A stretch of 64,000 nt of DNA, from positions 124,001 through 188,000 of the forward strand of contig CATQHF010000003.1 of NCBI GenBank assembly GCA_958295865.1, written 5' to 3'. Origin of the DNA: an uncultured Dehalococcoidia bacterium (lineage in GTDB: Bacteria; Chloroflexota; Dehalococcoidia; Lucifugimonadales; JADFKI01). The notes under the pieces were generated by a model, which saw nothing but the letters and a program-made list of their open reading frames with translations, did not search any database and was not told the DNA's origin. Shown here piece after piece: positions 17,556 through 25,448 of the stretch. The translations under genes and the position numbers were made by a program. Every line of letters starts with the position of its first letter. Within the stretch, counting starts at the first letter, position 1.

Positions 17556-18170
17556 ATGCTCTATGAGTTTCGGACTTATGACTTGAAGCCGCGCAGCGTG
17601 CCGGAGTTCGAGAAGCGGTTCGGCGAGAAGCTGCCGGGGAGGGTGGAGTTTTCGCCGCTGGCGGGGCTGTGGCACACGGAGGCGGGGCCGCTGAATCAGG
17701 TGCTGCATATCTGGCCTTATGACGACATGAATCAGCGCGCGGATACGCGGGCGAAGGCGATGGCGACGGGGGCATGGCCTCCGAACACGGCGGAGTTCGT
17801 GGTGAACATGCAGTCGGACTTCTACTTGCCCGCGCCGTTCATGAAGCCGCTGGGCGAGCGGAAGGTGGGGCCGATATACGAGATCCGCATCTATACTTAC
17901 CAGACCGGGGACATTCCCAAGGTCATCGAGGCTTGGGGCAATGCCATCGAGGAGCGTGAGAAGTATTCGCCGCTGGTGGGCGCGTTCTATTCGGATGTGG
18001 GGGCGCTGAACAGGTGGGTTCACATGTGGGCATACGAGAGCTTCGAGCAGCGGACGCAGGTGCGCGATGAGACGCGGGCGAAGGGCGTTTGGCCGCCGAG
18101 CAGCCCAGTGTCGCCTGTGCATCAGGAGAACAAGATACTGCTGCCGGCGGAGTGTTCGCCGATGCAGTAG
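17556..18170 (+). CDS. NIPSNAP family protein, two tandem domains
   Basis: This 204-residue protein contains two copies of the NIPSNAP (dimeric alpha-beta barrel) domain. The first begins LYEFRTYDLKPRSVPEF and the second, about 107 residues later, begins IYEIRIYTYQTGDIPKV; each ends in a segment with WPP. Family members bind small ligands or act as minor enzymes, and the precise role is unknown. The ATG at 17556 is chosen because AAGGAG at 17544-17549 lies six bases ahead. It follows the aminotransferase gene by 114 bases. The CRISPR array begins 71 bases after its stop codon. Confidence 0.9.
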   Translation: MLYEFRTYDLKPRSVPEFEKRFGEKLPGRVEFSPLAGLWHTEAGPLNQVLHIWPYDDMNQRADTRAKAMATGAWPPNTAEFVVNMQSDFYLPAPFMKPLGERKVGPIYEIRIYTYQTGDIPKVIEAWGNAIEEREKYSPLVGAFYSDVGALNRWVHMWAYESFEQRTQVRDETRAKGVWPPSSPVSPVHQENKILLPAECSPMQ

Positions 18171-18176
18171 GGGCGG

Positions 18177-18211
18177 AATTAAGAATTAAAAATTAGGAAT
18201 TAAGAATTGGG
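18177..18211. repeat. 35-base AT-rich repeat, copy 1
   Basis: This AT-rich block is built of GAATTAA/AAATTAG heptamer-like units and lies six bases after the NIPSNAP stop codon. An identical 35-base copy lies at 28803-28837, overlapping the end of another gene, and a shorter relative is at 27815-27838. In such GC-rich DNA it stands out sharply. It precedes the first CRISPR repeat by about 30 bases and might form part of a leader. Confidence 0.85.
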
Positions 18212-18241
18212 GGTTGTGGTTGTGCGCCTGCTGGTTGGTGG

Positions 18242-18920
18242 GGTTTCCCCGCACATGCGGGGATAGTCCGTTAAAGCGGTCTAGTGCCTACGGGCAGAAA
18301 GGGGTTCCCCCGCACACGCGGGGATAGTCCGCCCTGAAGCGACTTATACGCCCGTTCATCCTGGGTTCCCCCGCACACGCGGGGATAGTCCCACCGTGAT
18401 GGCGTCGGTCGAAACCGCAACCATGGTTCCCCCGCACACGCGGGGATAGTCCGCTTGCTATTCGCGCCGCCCTGCCCGCCCGCCCGGTTCCCCCGCACAC
18501 GCGGGGATAGACCTGTGAATGTGAACGCGGTCATCGACGTGGCTACGGTTCCCCCGCACACGCGGGGATAGACCGTCGTCGTGAGCCACGCCCTCGGTAG
18601 TCGCAAAGGTTCCCCCGCACACGCGGGGATAGACCCGACCATCAACGCCGGCACCAGCCCTCAGATGAGGTTTCCCCGCACACGCGGGGATAGACCCTAC
18701 GGCTGGATGTCAAACGAAACCGACGGCATGGTTTCCTCGTACACGCGGGGATAGACCCGAGTACTACGGCGGGGACGCGGACGCAGACCCGGTTCCCCCG
18801 CACACGCGGGGATAGACCCCAATGCCCCGGCCCCTCAGGGTTCATGGTGAAGGTTCCCCCGCACACGCGGGGATAGTCCATACAATCGCCAGCACACCAA
18901 GCATGAACGGCGGGTTTCCC
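18242..18920 (+). CRISPR. CRISPR array, type I-E-like repeat, 11 repeats plus a truncated twelfth
   Basis: Eleven 28-base repeats with consensus GGTTCCCCCG-CACACGCGGG-GATAGACC start at 18242, 18303, 18364, 18425, 18486, 18547, 18608, 18669, 18730, 18791 and 18852. All eleven intervening spacers are exactly 33 bases and differ from each other. A twelfth repeat breaks off after GGTTTCCC at 18920, where MITE-like sequence begins. The repeat matches the type I-E GTTCCCCGC...GCGGGGATAAACC pattern in this orientation, which places the leader at the left. The first, eighth and ninth repeats carry substitutions. Repeats 1-4 and 11 end in TCC and repeats 5-10 in ACC. No cas gene is present in the window. 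Confidence 0.97.
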
Positions 18921-19256
18921 TGTCATTCGGGCGCTCCCACTCTGTCATTCCGAACGGAGTGAGGAATCTGAAATCATTGCAGCGCAGCCATGCACATATT
19001 TTCGGTTCTTCACTCCCTTGCGGTGCGAGATATTTTGCAATAGTCAACCGAAGTTCAAATGCGGTTGCTAAAGGCTATTTGTCCAGCAGACTAGGATTTT
19101 TGATTCCTCACTGCGTTCGGAATGACAGATGAAACTGCTGCGGTGTGTTTGGGATGGCAGCATTTGAGGCACTGGATTTCTGCCCCTGCTTTCGCAGGGG
19201 TGACTTTCTTTCAGCAGGAATGACGGGGTGAAAAGTCTAAATGTCCACAGAGCCTA
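18915..19256. mobile_element. degraded composite of MITE-like and other palindromic repeats
   Basis: The segment contains TGTCATTCCGAACGGAGTGAGG and its inverse, CCTCACTGCGTTCGGAATGACAG, a CCCCTGCTTTCGCAGGGG hairpin, and the right MITE terminus TAAATGTCCACAGAGCCTA at 19238-19256. The left MITE terminus is missing. The same combination of parts, including GCTGCGGTGTGTTTGGGATGGCAG, recurs in the 33993-34385 element, so the two are related composites. No reading frame in it looks coding. Confidence 0.7.
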
Positions 19257-19263
19257 GTACGGG

Positions 19264-19460
19264 TTTAGCCGTCGATGGGCAAGCATTTTCGCCCCCATCC
19301 TAACCTTCCCCCAAAGGGGGAAGGGACAATCACGCCGTCGGATTGCGCTTGACAGCAGGCAACCTTCCTCCATCAAGGGGGAAGGGACAATTGGCACGGC
19401 CGACTCGCTCGCCAGACTGGAAACCTTCCCCCATCAAGGGGGAAGGGACTAATGCAATTT
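19264..19460. repeat. three spaced palindromic units of the CCTTCCCCC...GGGGGAAGG type
   Basis: Palindromic units of about 29 bases start at 19302, 19361 and 19422 and are separated by two unlike 30-base stretches. The block begins with TTTAGCCGTCGATGGG at 19264 and ends with GGGACTAATGCAAT. A second locus at 26740-26812 has the same left and right flanks but only one unit, so the number of units varies between copies. No gene is seen between 18921 and 19525. Confidence 0.75.
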
Positions 19461-19525
19461 TCTCAGTCATTCGGTCAAGATCTTTCAATCGTAGCGTCCC
19501 CCTGTGATCCTGAACGCCGCTGCTG

Positions 19526-20326
19526 TCAGCGGAAGGGTGGGTGGCGTTCGGGGCGGCGGGGCTTTTTGTTGCCGGGGAGGTGGCTTATCTCTGATAGGTA
19601 GTCGGTGTGTCCTTGGGAGATTTGCCTCGCGCTTTCGGCTGCTTTTTCTTCTATTCGCTCTGCCTCGGCTACTTCTTTCATGTGCGCTTCGGATACAGGC
19701 GCGTGGCTCTCGACTACGGCGGGGTGGTCTTCGTCGAGGTCGCGGCAGGCGCAGATGCAATCGGGGTGGCAAGGGGAGTAGTAGGACATGAACTCCGGGT
19801 CGGGGGTGGAGGGGTTGCCGAATCCCCAACTAAGCAGGACTTTGGCGGCTTCTATCCTGTCCCTTGGCTTGGCGTCTCGGTCGCGTCCTTCCAGCACTTC
19901 GTTGAGTATCCTGACTATGCTTGCGCCTTCGCCGGTCTCGACGCGGATGCGGGCGACTAGCTTTTTGTTCAGCCTTTCGTGTTCGGGGCTGACTGCCTGC
20001 GTGGGGCCGTTTTCGGATTGGGCGTCTTCCTTCTTTGCCTGCCGTTCCATCTTGGAACTGAGGCTGTTGATGAGGGCTTCGGCTTCTTGGAAGCCGAGTT
20101 TGAGCAGCAGGCGGGCGGCTTGGAGTCTGTGATGGGGCGTGGAGTCGAGGTCGTCGCCGGTCATGATGGAGACGATGCTGCGGATGATGGTTCTGCCGTT
20201 GTCGGTTTCTTGGTGGACTAGGTGCTGGAGGTGCTCGATGGCGGTTGTGCAGTGCCTGTTGTCCAGGTGGTCATGCCCGTCCTGGTTGTCCTGTTGGTGT
20301 TGGTTTATGGGGGTTGGTTGGTTCAT
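19526..20326 (-). CDS. hypothetical protein with an internal duplication
   Basis: I do not recognise this 266-residue protein. Two segments are clearly related: one near residues 43-80 (TIIRSIVSIMTGDDLDS then LQAARLLLKLGF) and one near 134-170 (SIVRILNEVLEGRDRDA then IEAAKVLLSWGFG). The pattern of an acidic helix followed by R-x-EAA-x-LL-x-x-GFG resembles a motif seen in small terminase-like and other phage-associated proteins, but this is weak. A cysteine cluster CHPDCICAC follows near 187, possibly binding a metal. The N-terminus is Gln/His/Asn-rich and the C-terminus basic. It lies in the repeat-rich accessory island. Confidence 0.65.
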   Translation of the reverse strand: MNQPTPINQHQQDNQDGHDHLDNRHCTTAIEHLQHLVHQETDNGRTIIRSIVSIMTGDDLDSTPHHRLQAARLLLKLGFQEAEALINSLSSKMERQAKKEDAQSENGPTQAVSPEHERLNKKLVARIRVETGEGASIVRILNEVLEGRDRDAKPRDRIEAAKVLLSWGFGNPSTPDPEFMSYYSPCHPDCICACRDLDEDHPAVVESHAPVSEAHMKEVAEAERIEEKAAESARQISQGHTDYLSEISHLPGNKKPRRPERHPPFR

Positions 20327-20711
20327 TGGTTTTTCCCAGGGGTTCAGGGTGTCGGGATTTCAGGGGTTTGGATTGTCAGGGATAAGGGTTTTGAGATTGT
20401 CAGGGATTAGGGTGTTAGGTTGTTCGTACTTGCTATGCAACTTATGTTCTTGCAGGTAGTATAAGTGAGGGTTTGGGTGGTGTCAAGGGTGATTTTTGGG
20501 GGATTGGTGCAGAGAGCGAATTGAGATAGCTACAAAAGGCGCATATTGGGGTACAGAGACAAACAGGATGGATAGGATAAAGGTGTCGGACAAATTGTCG
20601 TATAAGGCGGTGGCTGTATGCCGGGTGGTGAACGCAAAGCGGCGACGGGGGAAATCCGTCGCCGCTTTCTCGTTTAGGATTTAATGCGCTCAAATCTCGT
20701 CGTTTGGCTTG
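20327..20711. other. intergenic region with low-complexity repeats and a hairpin
   Basis: Between the two minus-strand hypothetical genes, the left part holds short imperfect repeats of TTGTCAGGGATTAGGGT-like sequence (about 20340-20415). The right part is unique and ends in a perfect hairpin at 20636-20668. Short reading frames exist but none has a ribosome binding site or convincing codon use. A small RNA ending at the hairpin cannot be excluded. Confidence 0.5.
20636..20668. terminator. perfect 13-bp hairpin, probable terminator
   Basis: AAAGCGGCGACGG (20636-20648) pairs perfectly with CCGTCGCCGCTTT (20656-20668) around a seven-base loop. It lies 44 bases beyond the end of the minus-strand gene at 20712 and so could end the GTPase operon transcript. 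On the plus strand it is followed by CTCGTTT, a weak T-rich tail, so it could also serve a plus-strand transcript. Confidence 0.6.
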
Positions 20712-21026
20712 CTACGCCACATCGTAAGGGAAGGCTCTATCCTTCCTGTGACGCTTGCGGTTGAGTTTGCTCTTCTGGATCTTACGGATACCATTGAATC
20801 CATCCTCTTGTTTGTATGCGGTTTTGATGGACTTAATCATCTCTACTACATAGACGCAATTAATGAGTTTATCACCCTCTTGAGGGGATATTCTCCCGTC
20901 TTTCATTGCACGCCGTGCTGATTTCTTGGTGATTAGGTAGCGGAATGCGTTGCCTGGCGCCCTGCGACGCTCCGCATACCTTTCAAGGAAATCCAACGCT
21001 ACTGGCATTATTCCGCGCCGTTGCAT
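20712..21026 (-). CDS. small basic hypothetical protein
   Basis: This encodes 104 residues, strongly basic near the C-terminus (KIQKSKLNRKRHRKDR), with predicted helices and no recognisable domain. It lies 92 bases downstream of the large GTPase gene on the same strand and before a hairpin, so it is probably in the same transcript. The start is uncertain: an ATG at 21008 is also possible and neither has a strong ribosome binding site. A nucleic-acid-binding role would fit its charge but is only a guess. Confidence 0.5.
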   Translation of the reverse strand: MQRRGIMPVALDFLERYAERRRAPGNAFRYLITKKSARRAMKDGRISPQEGDKLINCVYVVEMIKSIKTAYKQEDGFNGIRKIQKSKLNRKRHRKDRAFPYDVA

Positions 21027-21118
21027 CTGTCGTTTTGCGTGTGGTGTGAATATGCAGTTCTTGTCCAGTTGGCCCCTCCTGTAATGTGCTACGGTGTTAC
21101 AGCGGCGTGTAGAGCGTT

Positions 21119-23425
21119 CTATGAAACGCTAGATTCGCCCTTTGCAACTCCTTCTACTGACCCACCTGCATCTTCGACGGCATCGCAGACAATCCGGATG
21201 ACTTCGTTCAAAAAACTCTGAGCTGACGTATCCATGACAGATGTGATAGCGGGAGCGGCTGATTTGTATATCTGATCCATCTCCCTTGCCCTGTCAAAGC
21301 TCGATCCCGCGCCACTGAATCCGAAAGCAGTTCTCCATCCGATACGTTGAGTGTTGATTAGACGTTGCTTTGCCAGTTCGTGTATGCCAATGAACACTTT
21401 CTGGCGTATTATGTTGACGATGGCTTGTTTCTCATCTTCATCTGCCGGATCACCTATCCAGTTGGTGGGATTGTCTAGCCATCGAGATATACTGGTCTGT
21501 AGTTGTCGAACCAAATCGGCGACCGGCCGCAGTCCGTTGTATTCGTCATCCCATAGGTTGGCGATGCGTCGGCATAATGCCTTAACGCGTGCCCAGTGTT
21601 CCTTGCCAATTCCTTCGTAGTATTCTAGGCCGAGCCTGCCTCGCCAAGGATCTACGAACCCGTCAGATGCGTCGCGCAAGGCGAGTTCAAGTCTGACTAT
21701 ATTGTAGATTGGCGCAGCTGCCATAGGCGCGGAAGGCTCAGCCGACTTTTCCATGAGTACCATCAACTCTTGGATATGCCTAATAAAACCTTGGGGGATT
21801 TTCCTTGTGGCCCGATCTAGTCCGCCCAAGTAAAAGTCGTTATTCTCTAGCCGGCGTTCGAGTATCTCTGTTACCGGCGCTCCCAGTGACTCTCGAAGAC
21901 TTGATATGGCATTGCCTATTGAAGCGCGGACGTGATTTCGCTTCTGAGTATAGCTACTGAGATTGTCCCCCTTTACCTGGTCGAAGTGTGTAAATGCAAC
22001 GGCAAGCTTGTGCCCATGTCCACTGCTACCGACTGAGCGTAGCAGTTCTAGCGGGGCAGCCTGCATGGGTGATTGCGAATTGTCCACCAGAAGGATCATA
22101 TCCGTTTCAGAGAATTTCTCGGTCACCTTTGTTGATATGCTGTTGGCTTCTTTCGCCGAGTGTCCCAGCCCTTCGCCGTCAAGCAACACAAGATGTCGGT
22201 CATCCTTCCTGAGTTGATCAGATGTCGGTTGAAACTCGCCCCTTACTCTAATGCCATCTACTAATGGTGTCAGCAACCGACCAAACTGCTGATCGTGGTT
22301 GCTACTGAACCATCGTACATGCCGTAAGAAGACGTCGCGATCCTTTTCCGAATAATACCAAAGGGTAGGCCAACCCGTCCCACTGCGCTCAAAGGCACCC
22401 ATCTCGATCAAAGCGAACCGTTCGCTGATGGTATCCATGATGTCGAGCGAGATTTGTGCGAAATCCTGATACCCATACAGCGCGTCGGTGAAACCTTCTA
22501 GCCAGTCCTGTCGATGGTTAGCGTTACCCATGTCCTGAAATTCGCCTCGCTCCTTTACCATTTGCTCGCGCACTGCTGCTGCGACCTTCTTTATGCGGGC
22601 GACGTACTCGCGTAGCCGTTCATTATTTCCGGTGATGTCAGCGCCGTCAACGATTTCGTCGTCCGCTAAGGTTTCTACTTCAGACTCTTCGTATTCATAC
22701 TCGTAATCCATCGCGTACTGGTCGTCAGCATCCTGGCCTGGCTGTTCTTGTTGCCAGGCTCCCAGTGGGTAGGAGAGTCGGAAGCGTTGTTCCCTGTGTT
22801 CCAGCAGGGCACTAGCGATTCCAGTGTCGTCGCGTTCTCGAATCACACTGATGCATGCTTCTTCCAAGCATTCGTCGACTGCACAACGAACCTCGTGTTC
22901 AGTCATAAAAGTAATCGCTGCCTCAAAGGGACCATCGGCGGTGACTATCTCAATGTCTGCTGTTGTCGTCTTTGCTGTCGAGGTGGAAGGAAAACGGTCA
23001 CGCTTATGGTCGGAGCCGATGAGTTGGCGCAGTAGAGTAGTTTTACCTGCTCCTGTGGACCCTACCAGCATTACCCGTGCGTAGCCGTCGTCCGGCGTAG
23101 GCAGAGGGATAAACGTTTCCCTCAGGTCTCGAGACTTGACTTTGCCGACCTCAATTCCGTCGTAGAACGCGGAGACGACGACGCTATCAAACTGTTGTGT
23201 GGCTTCGGCGCGTCGATCTAGACTCCACCATGATTGATCTGCGAGCAGCGTGTTGAGTTGCTCAACCAAGCGATCTGCTTCAGCGTCATCCCTTGTACCA
23301 AGACCACGCCGTACTTTCAGCCCGAACTTGCCGCGGGCATCGCTGCGTCTAGGATGGTTGAACGTTACACTCCAACCTGGTCGGGAAGAGCGTGTTTTGG
23401 TAGCTTTGTAGGTTGATGTGACCAT
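21119..23425 (-). CDS. large P-loop GTPase-like protein with an N-terminal integrase Arm-type domain
   Basis: This 768-residue protein is not one I can name. Residues about 17-67 (RPGWSVTFNHPRRS, then VRRGLGTRDDAEADRLVEQL) look like the Arm-type DNA-binding domain found at the N-terminus of phage integrases. The P-loop GSTGAGKTT is at 122-130. A DGEGLGHS segment near 415 fits the G3 (DxxG) motif, and AFTHFDQVKG near 480 fits a G4-like (TxxD) motif. The rest is helical, as in dynamin-, GBP- or GIMAP-like GTPases, without transmembrane segments. A good promoter lies upstream. Base composition is AT-richer than in neighbouring core genes, which suggests transfer. A defence or mobile-element role is possible but unproven. 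Confidence 0.75.
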   Translation of the reverse strand: MVTSTYKATKTRSSRPGWSVTFNHPRRSDARGKFGLKVRRGLGTRDDAEADRLVEQLNTLLADQSWWSLDRRAEATQQFDSVVVSAFYDGIEVGKVKSRDLRETFIPLPTPDDGYARVMLVGSTGAGKTTLLRQLIGSDHKRDRFPSTSTAKTTTADIEIVTADGPFEAAITFMTEHEVRCAVDECLEEACISVIRERDDTGIASALLEHREQRFRLSYPLGAWQQEQPGQDADDQYAMDYEYEYEESEVETLADDEIVDGADITGNNERLREYVARIKKVAAAVREQMVKERGEFQDMGNANHRQDWLEGFTDALYGYQDFAQISLDIMDTISERFALIEMGAFERSGTGWPTLWYYSEKDRDVFLRHVRWFSSNHDQQFGRLLTPLVDGIRVRGEFQPTSDQLRKDDRHLVLLDGEGLGHSAKEANSISTKVTEKFSETDMILLVDNSQSPMQAAPLELLRSVGSSGHGHKLAVAFTHFDQVKGDNLSSYTQKRNHVRASIGNAISSLRESLGAPVTEILERRLENNDFYLGGLDRATRKIPQGFIRHIQELMVLMEKSAEPSAPMAAAPIYNIVRLELALRDASDGFVDPWRGRLGLEYYEGIGKEHWARVKALCRRIANLWDDEYNGLRPVADLVRQLQTSISRWLDNPTNWIGDPADEDEKQAIVNIIRQKVFIGIHELAKQRLINTQRIGWRTAFGFSGAGSSFDRAREMDQIYKSAAPAITSVMDTSAQSFLNEVIRIVCDAVEDAGGSVEGVAKGESSVS

Positions 23426-23457
23426 ATAAGCACCTCACTAAACTAAAACTAATCGTC

Positions 23458-23527
23458 GTTGTATGTCGTTGTTCCAGATTTACTTTACACCTTTCTATTT
23501 GGAGTGTCAAGTACAACATAGAACAAC
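23458..23527. promoter_or_regulatory. operator-like paired GTTGT-N5-GTTGT sites flanking the promoter
   Basis: GTTGT-ATGTC-GTTGT lies at 23458-23472, between the promoter and the gene. ACAAC-ATAGA-ACAAC lies at 23513-23527, just upstream of the -35 box. Each is a direct repeat with a ten-base period, and the two are inverted to each other around the promoter. This arrangement is typical of binding sites for a dimeric or looping regulator. The N-terminal Arm-type domain of the GTPase itself is a candidate binder. Confidence 0.5.
23482..23510 (-). promoter_or_regulatory. sigma-70-type promoter of the GTPase gene
   Basis: On the minus strand, TTGACA (23505-23510) is a perfect -35 box and TAAAGT (23482-23487) a fair -10 box, separated by exactly 17 bases. 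The ATG of the GTPase gene is 57 bases further downstream. The promoter is flanked on both sides by paired GTTGT/ACAAC sites, which suggests regulation. Confidence 0.65.
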
Positions 23528-23581
23528 TCTATCTGCTAATGATGCTGGACGTGAGGCAACGGATTAGATGGGAGGCGTGGC

Positions 23582-25318
23582 TTAGAAGGGGCGGTAGCGG
23601 TTGGCTATGGGCATTCGGCGGTCGCGGCCGAAGTTGCGGGGGGTGATTTTGATGCCGGGGGGGGATTGGCGACGCTTGTATTCGTTGCGGTCGACGAGGG
23701 TTATGATGCGCTTTACGGTGTCGGGGTCGTAGCCCATGCTGACGATGTCGTCGAAGGCGTAGTCGTCTTCTACATACGCCTTGAGGATGGGGTCGAGGAT
23801 GTCGTATGGAGGGAGGGAGTCTTCGTCTTTCTGGTCGGGGCGCAGCTCGGCGCTTGGTGGCTTGTCTATGACGCTCTGGGGGATTACGGGGGCGTCGCCG
23901 ACGGTGTTGCGGTAGCGGCAGAGTTCATAGACGAGCTGCTTGGGGACATCTTTGATTACGGCGTAGCCGCCCGCCATGTCGCCGTATATGGTGGCGTAGC
24001 CGGTCGCCATTTCGCTCTTGTTGCCGGTGGTGAGCACTAGCCAGTCGAACTTGTTGGAGGCTGCCATAATCAGGTTGCCGCGTATGCGGGATTGCATGTT
24101 CTCTTCGGCGACGCCCGTCTCCGTGCCTTCGAATGCGGGGGCGAGGGTGTTGAGGTAGGCGGTGAAGGCGTCTTCGATGGGGAGCGTCCAGAGTTCTATG
24201 CCTAGGTTGTCGGCTAGGGATTTGGCGTCTAGGACGCTGCCTTCGGATGAGTAGCGGGAGGGCATGGCGATGCCGACTACATTGTCGCTGCCGAGCGCGT
24301 CGGCGGCGATTGCGGCGACGAGTGTGGAGTCTATGCCGCCGGAGAGGGCGATTAGCACTTTGTGGAAGCCGCATTTGCGTACATAGTCGCGCGTGCCGAG
24401 CGTGAGCGCTTCATAGACTTCGGCGGTCTGGTCGTGGATGTGGACTTTGCGCGGCGTGATGGGCGGCTTGCCGTCGTGCGGGGAGTAGTCGGAGACGGGG
24501 GTGTGAACGGGCGCGCCGATTTGCCGCAGCAGGCTTGTGGGTTCGCTGCGCGGGCGCGGGTCGCGCAGGCGGGAGCGGAAGACGGCTTCGACTTCCAGGT
24601 CGGCTACCAGTAGCTCGTCGGTGAACTGCGCGGCGCGGGCTACCTCTTCGCCGTCGGGGCCGAAGATGATGCTGGAGCCGTCGAATACGAGCTCGTCCTG
24701 TCCGCCGACTAGGTTGACATAGGCGACGAATAAGCCGTTGTCGGCTGCGCGGGTGGCGAGCATCTTCTCGCGGAAGGAGCGCTTGCCGGCGTGGAATGGG
24801 GAGCCGTTGATGTTGACGATGAGTTCCGCGCCTGCGGAGCGCTGCACGACGGCGGGACCCATGGCGTGCCAGATGTCTTCGCAGATGTTGATGCCGACGG
24901 GCGTGCCGTTGATGGTATAGACGGGACATTCGCCGCCCTGCTCGAAGTAGCGGGCTTCGTCGAAGACGCCGTAGTTGGGCAGATACATCTTATGGTATGT
25001 GCCGATGTGCTTGCGGTCGTGGATGAGGGCGACGGCGTTGTAGATGTCGGCGTCGGCGTCGATGTAGCCGACGGCGGCGGTGATGCCCGCGCACTCGGCA
25101 GCGATGTGGCGGAGTGCGGCGATGTTGTCCTGGATGAATTGCGGCTTGAGCAGCAGGTCTTCGGGGGGGTAGCCTGGGAGGGCGAGTTCGGGGAAGGCGA
25201 TGAGGTCTGCGCCGAGCGAGCGCGCCTCGTGGATGCGGGCGGTGATGCGCGCGGCGTTGCCGTCGAGGTCTCCGACGGTGGCGTTCATCTGTGCCATTGC
25301 TAATCTGAAGGTTCGCAT
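23582..25318 (-). CDS. nadE: glutamine-hydrolysing NAD+ synthase
   Basis: This 578-residue enzyme performs the last step of NAD synthesis, amidating nicotinic acid adenine dinucleotide with ammonia from glutamine. The N-terminal nitrilase-type glutaminase half has the Glu-Lys-Cys triad in FPELALPGY (about 43), YHKMYLPNYG (about 114) and INICEDIWH (about 149). The synthetase half has the ATP pyrophosphatase motif ALSGGIDSTLVAAIA near 328 and the TGNKSEMATGYATIYGD loop near 432. Length and order are normal. It is preceded on the same strand, some distance away, by an aminotransferase gene. Confidence 0.97.
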   Translation of the reverse strand: MRTFRLAMAQMNATVGDLDGNAARITARIHEARSLGADLIAFPELALPGYPPEDLLLKPQFIQDNIAALRHIAAECAGITAAVGYIDADADIYNAVALIHDRKHIGTYHKMYLPNYGVFDEARYFEQGGECPVYTINGTPVGINICEDIWHAMGPAVVQRSAGAELIVNINGSPFHAGKRSFREKMLATRAADNGLFVAYVNLVGGQDELVFDGSSIIFGPDGEEVARAAQFTDELLVADLEVEAVFRSRLRDPRPRSEPTSLLRQIGAPVHTPVSDYSPHDGKPPITPRKVHIHDQTAEVYEALTLGTRDYVRKCGFHKVLIALSGGIDSTLVAAIAADALGSDNVVGIAMPSRYSSEGSVLDAKSLADNLGIELWTLPIEDAFTAYLNTLAPAFEGTETGVAEENMQSRIRGNLIMAASNKFDWLVLTTGNKSEMATGYATIYGDMAGGYAVIKDVPKQLVYELCRYRNTVGDAPVIPQSVIDKPPSAELRPDQKDEDSLPPYDILDPILKAYVEDDYAFDDIVSMGYDPDTVKRIITLVDRNEYKRRQSPPGIKITPRNFGRDRRMPIANRYRPF

Positions 25319-25397
25319 TGCGGATATTGGGCGTCGGGTGGGCGGGGGTTAGGCTTGGGCTGACCGGGTGTTTTTGTGCTTTGCCTCTGACAAGTTC

Positions 25398-25419
25398 GGG
25401 GCGACCGGCCGGTCGCCCC
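25398..25419. repeat. 22-bp perfect palindrome
   Basis: GGGGCGACCGG followed by its exact inverse CCGGTCGCCCC forms a perfect palindrome between the aminotransferase and nadE genes. A degraded relative, GGGCGACCGTCC...TTGCCCCTACAAG, lies at 37553-37580. It is therefore a dispersed palindromic repeat, though it might also act as a terminator. Confidence 0.7.
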
Positions 25420-25448
25420 TATAAGGGTGGCAGCAGGGGGATAAGAGG

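Noticed and set aside
18271-18926. Minus-strand reading frames across the CRISPR array with repeated PRVCGGT / IPACAGEP peptides
   Set aside because: These are translations of the 28-base repeats and spacers, not proteins; the regular repeat structure explains them fully.
19302-19450. Second CRISPR array
   Set aside because: Only three units, which are imperfect and also occur singly elsewhere; it fits a dispersed palindromic repeat better.
20709-20921. Plus-strand frame opposite the 104-residue gene
   Set aside because: The minus-strand frame has a more natural composition and follows the GTPase gene; the plus frame has no ribosome binding site.
18212-23560. Prophage or integrative element
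   Set aside because: No recombinase catalytic domain, capsid, terminase, or attachment-site pair is visible; only an integrase-like N-terminal domain fused to a GTPase.
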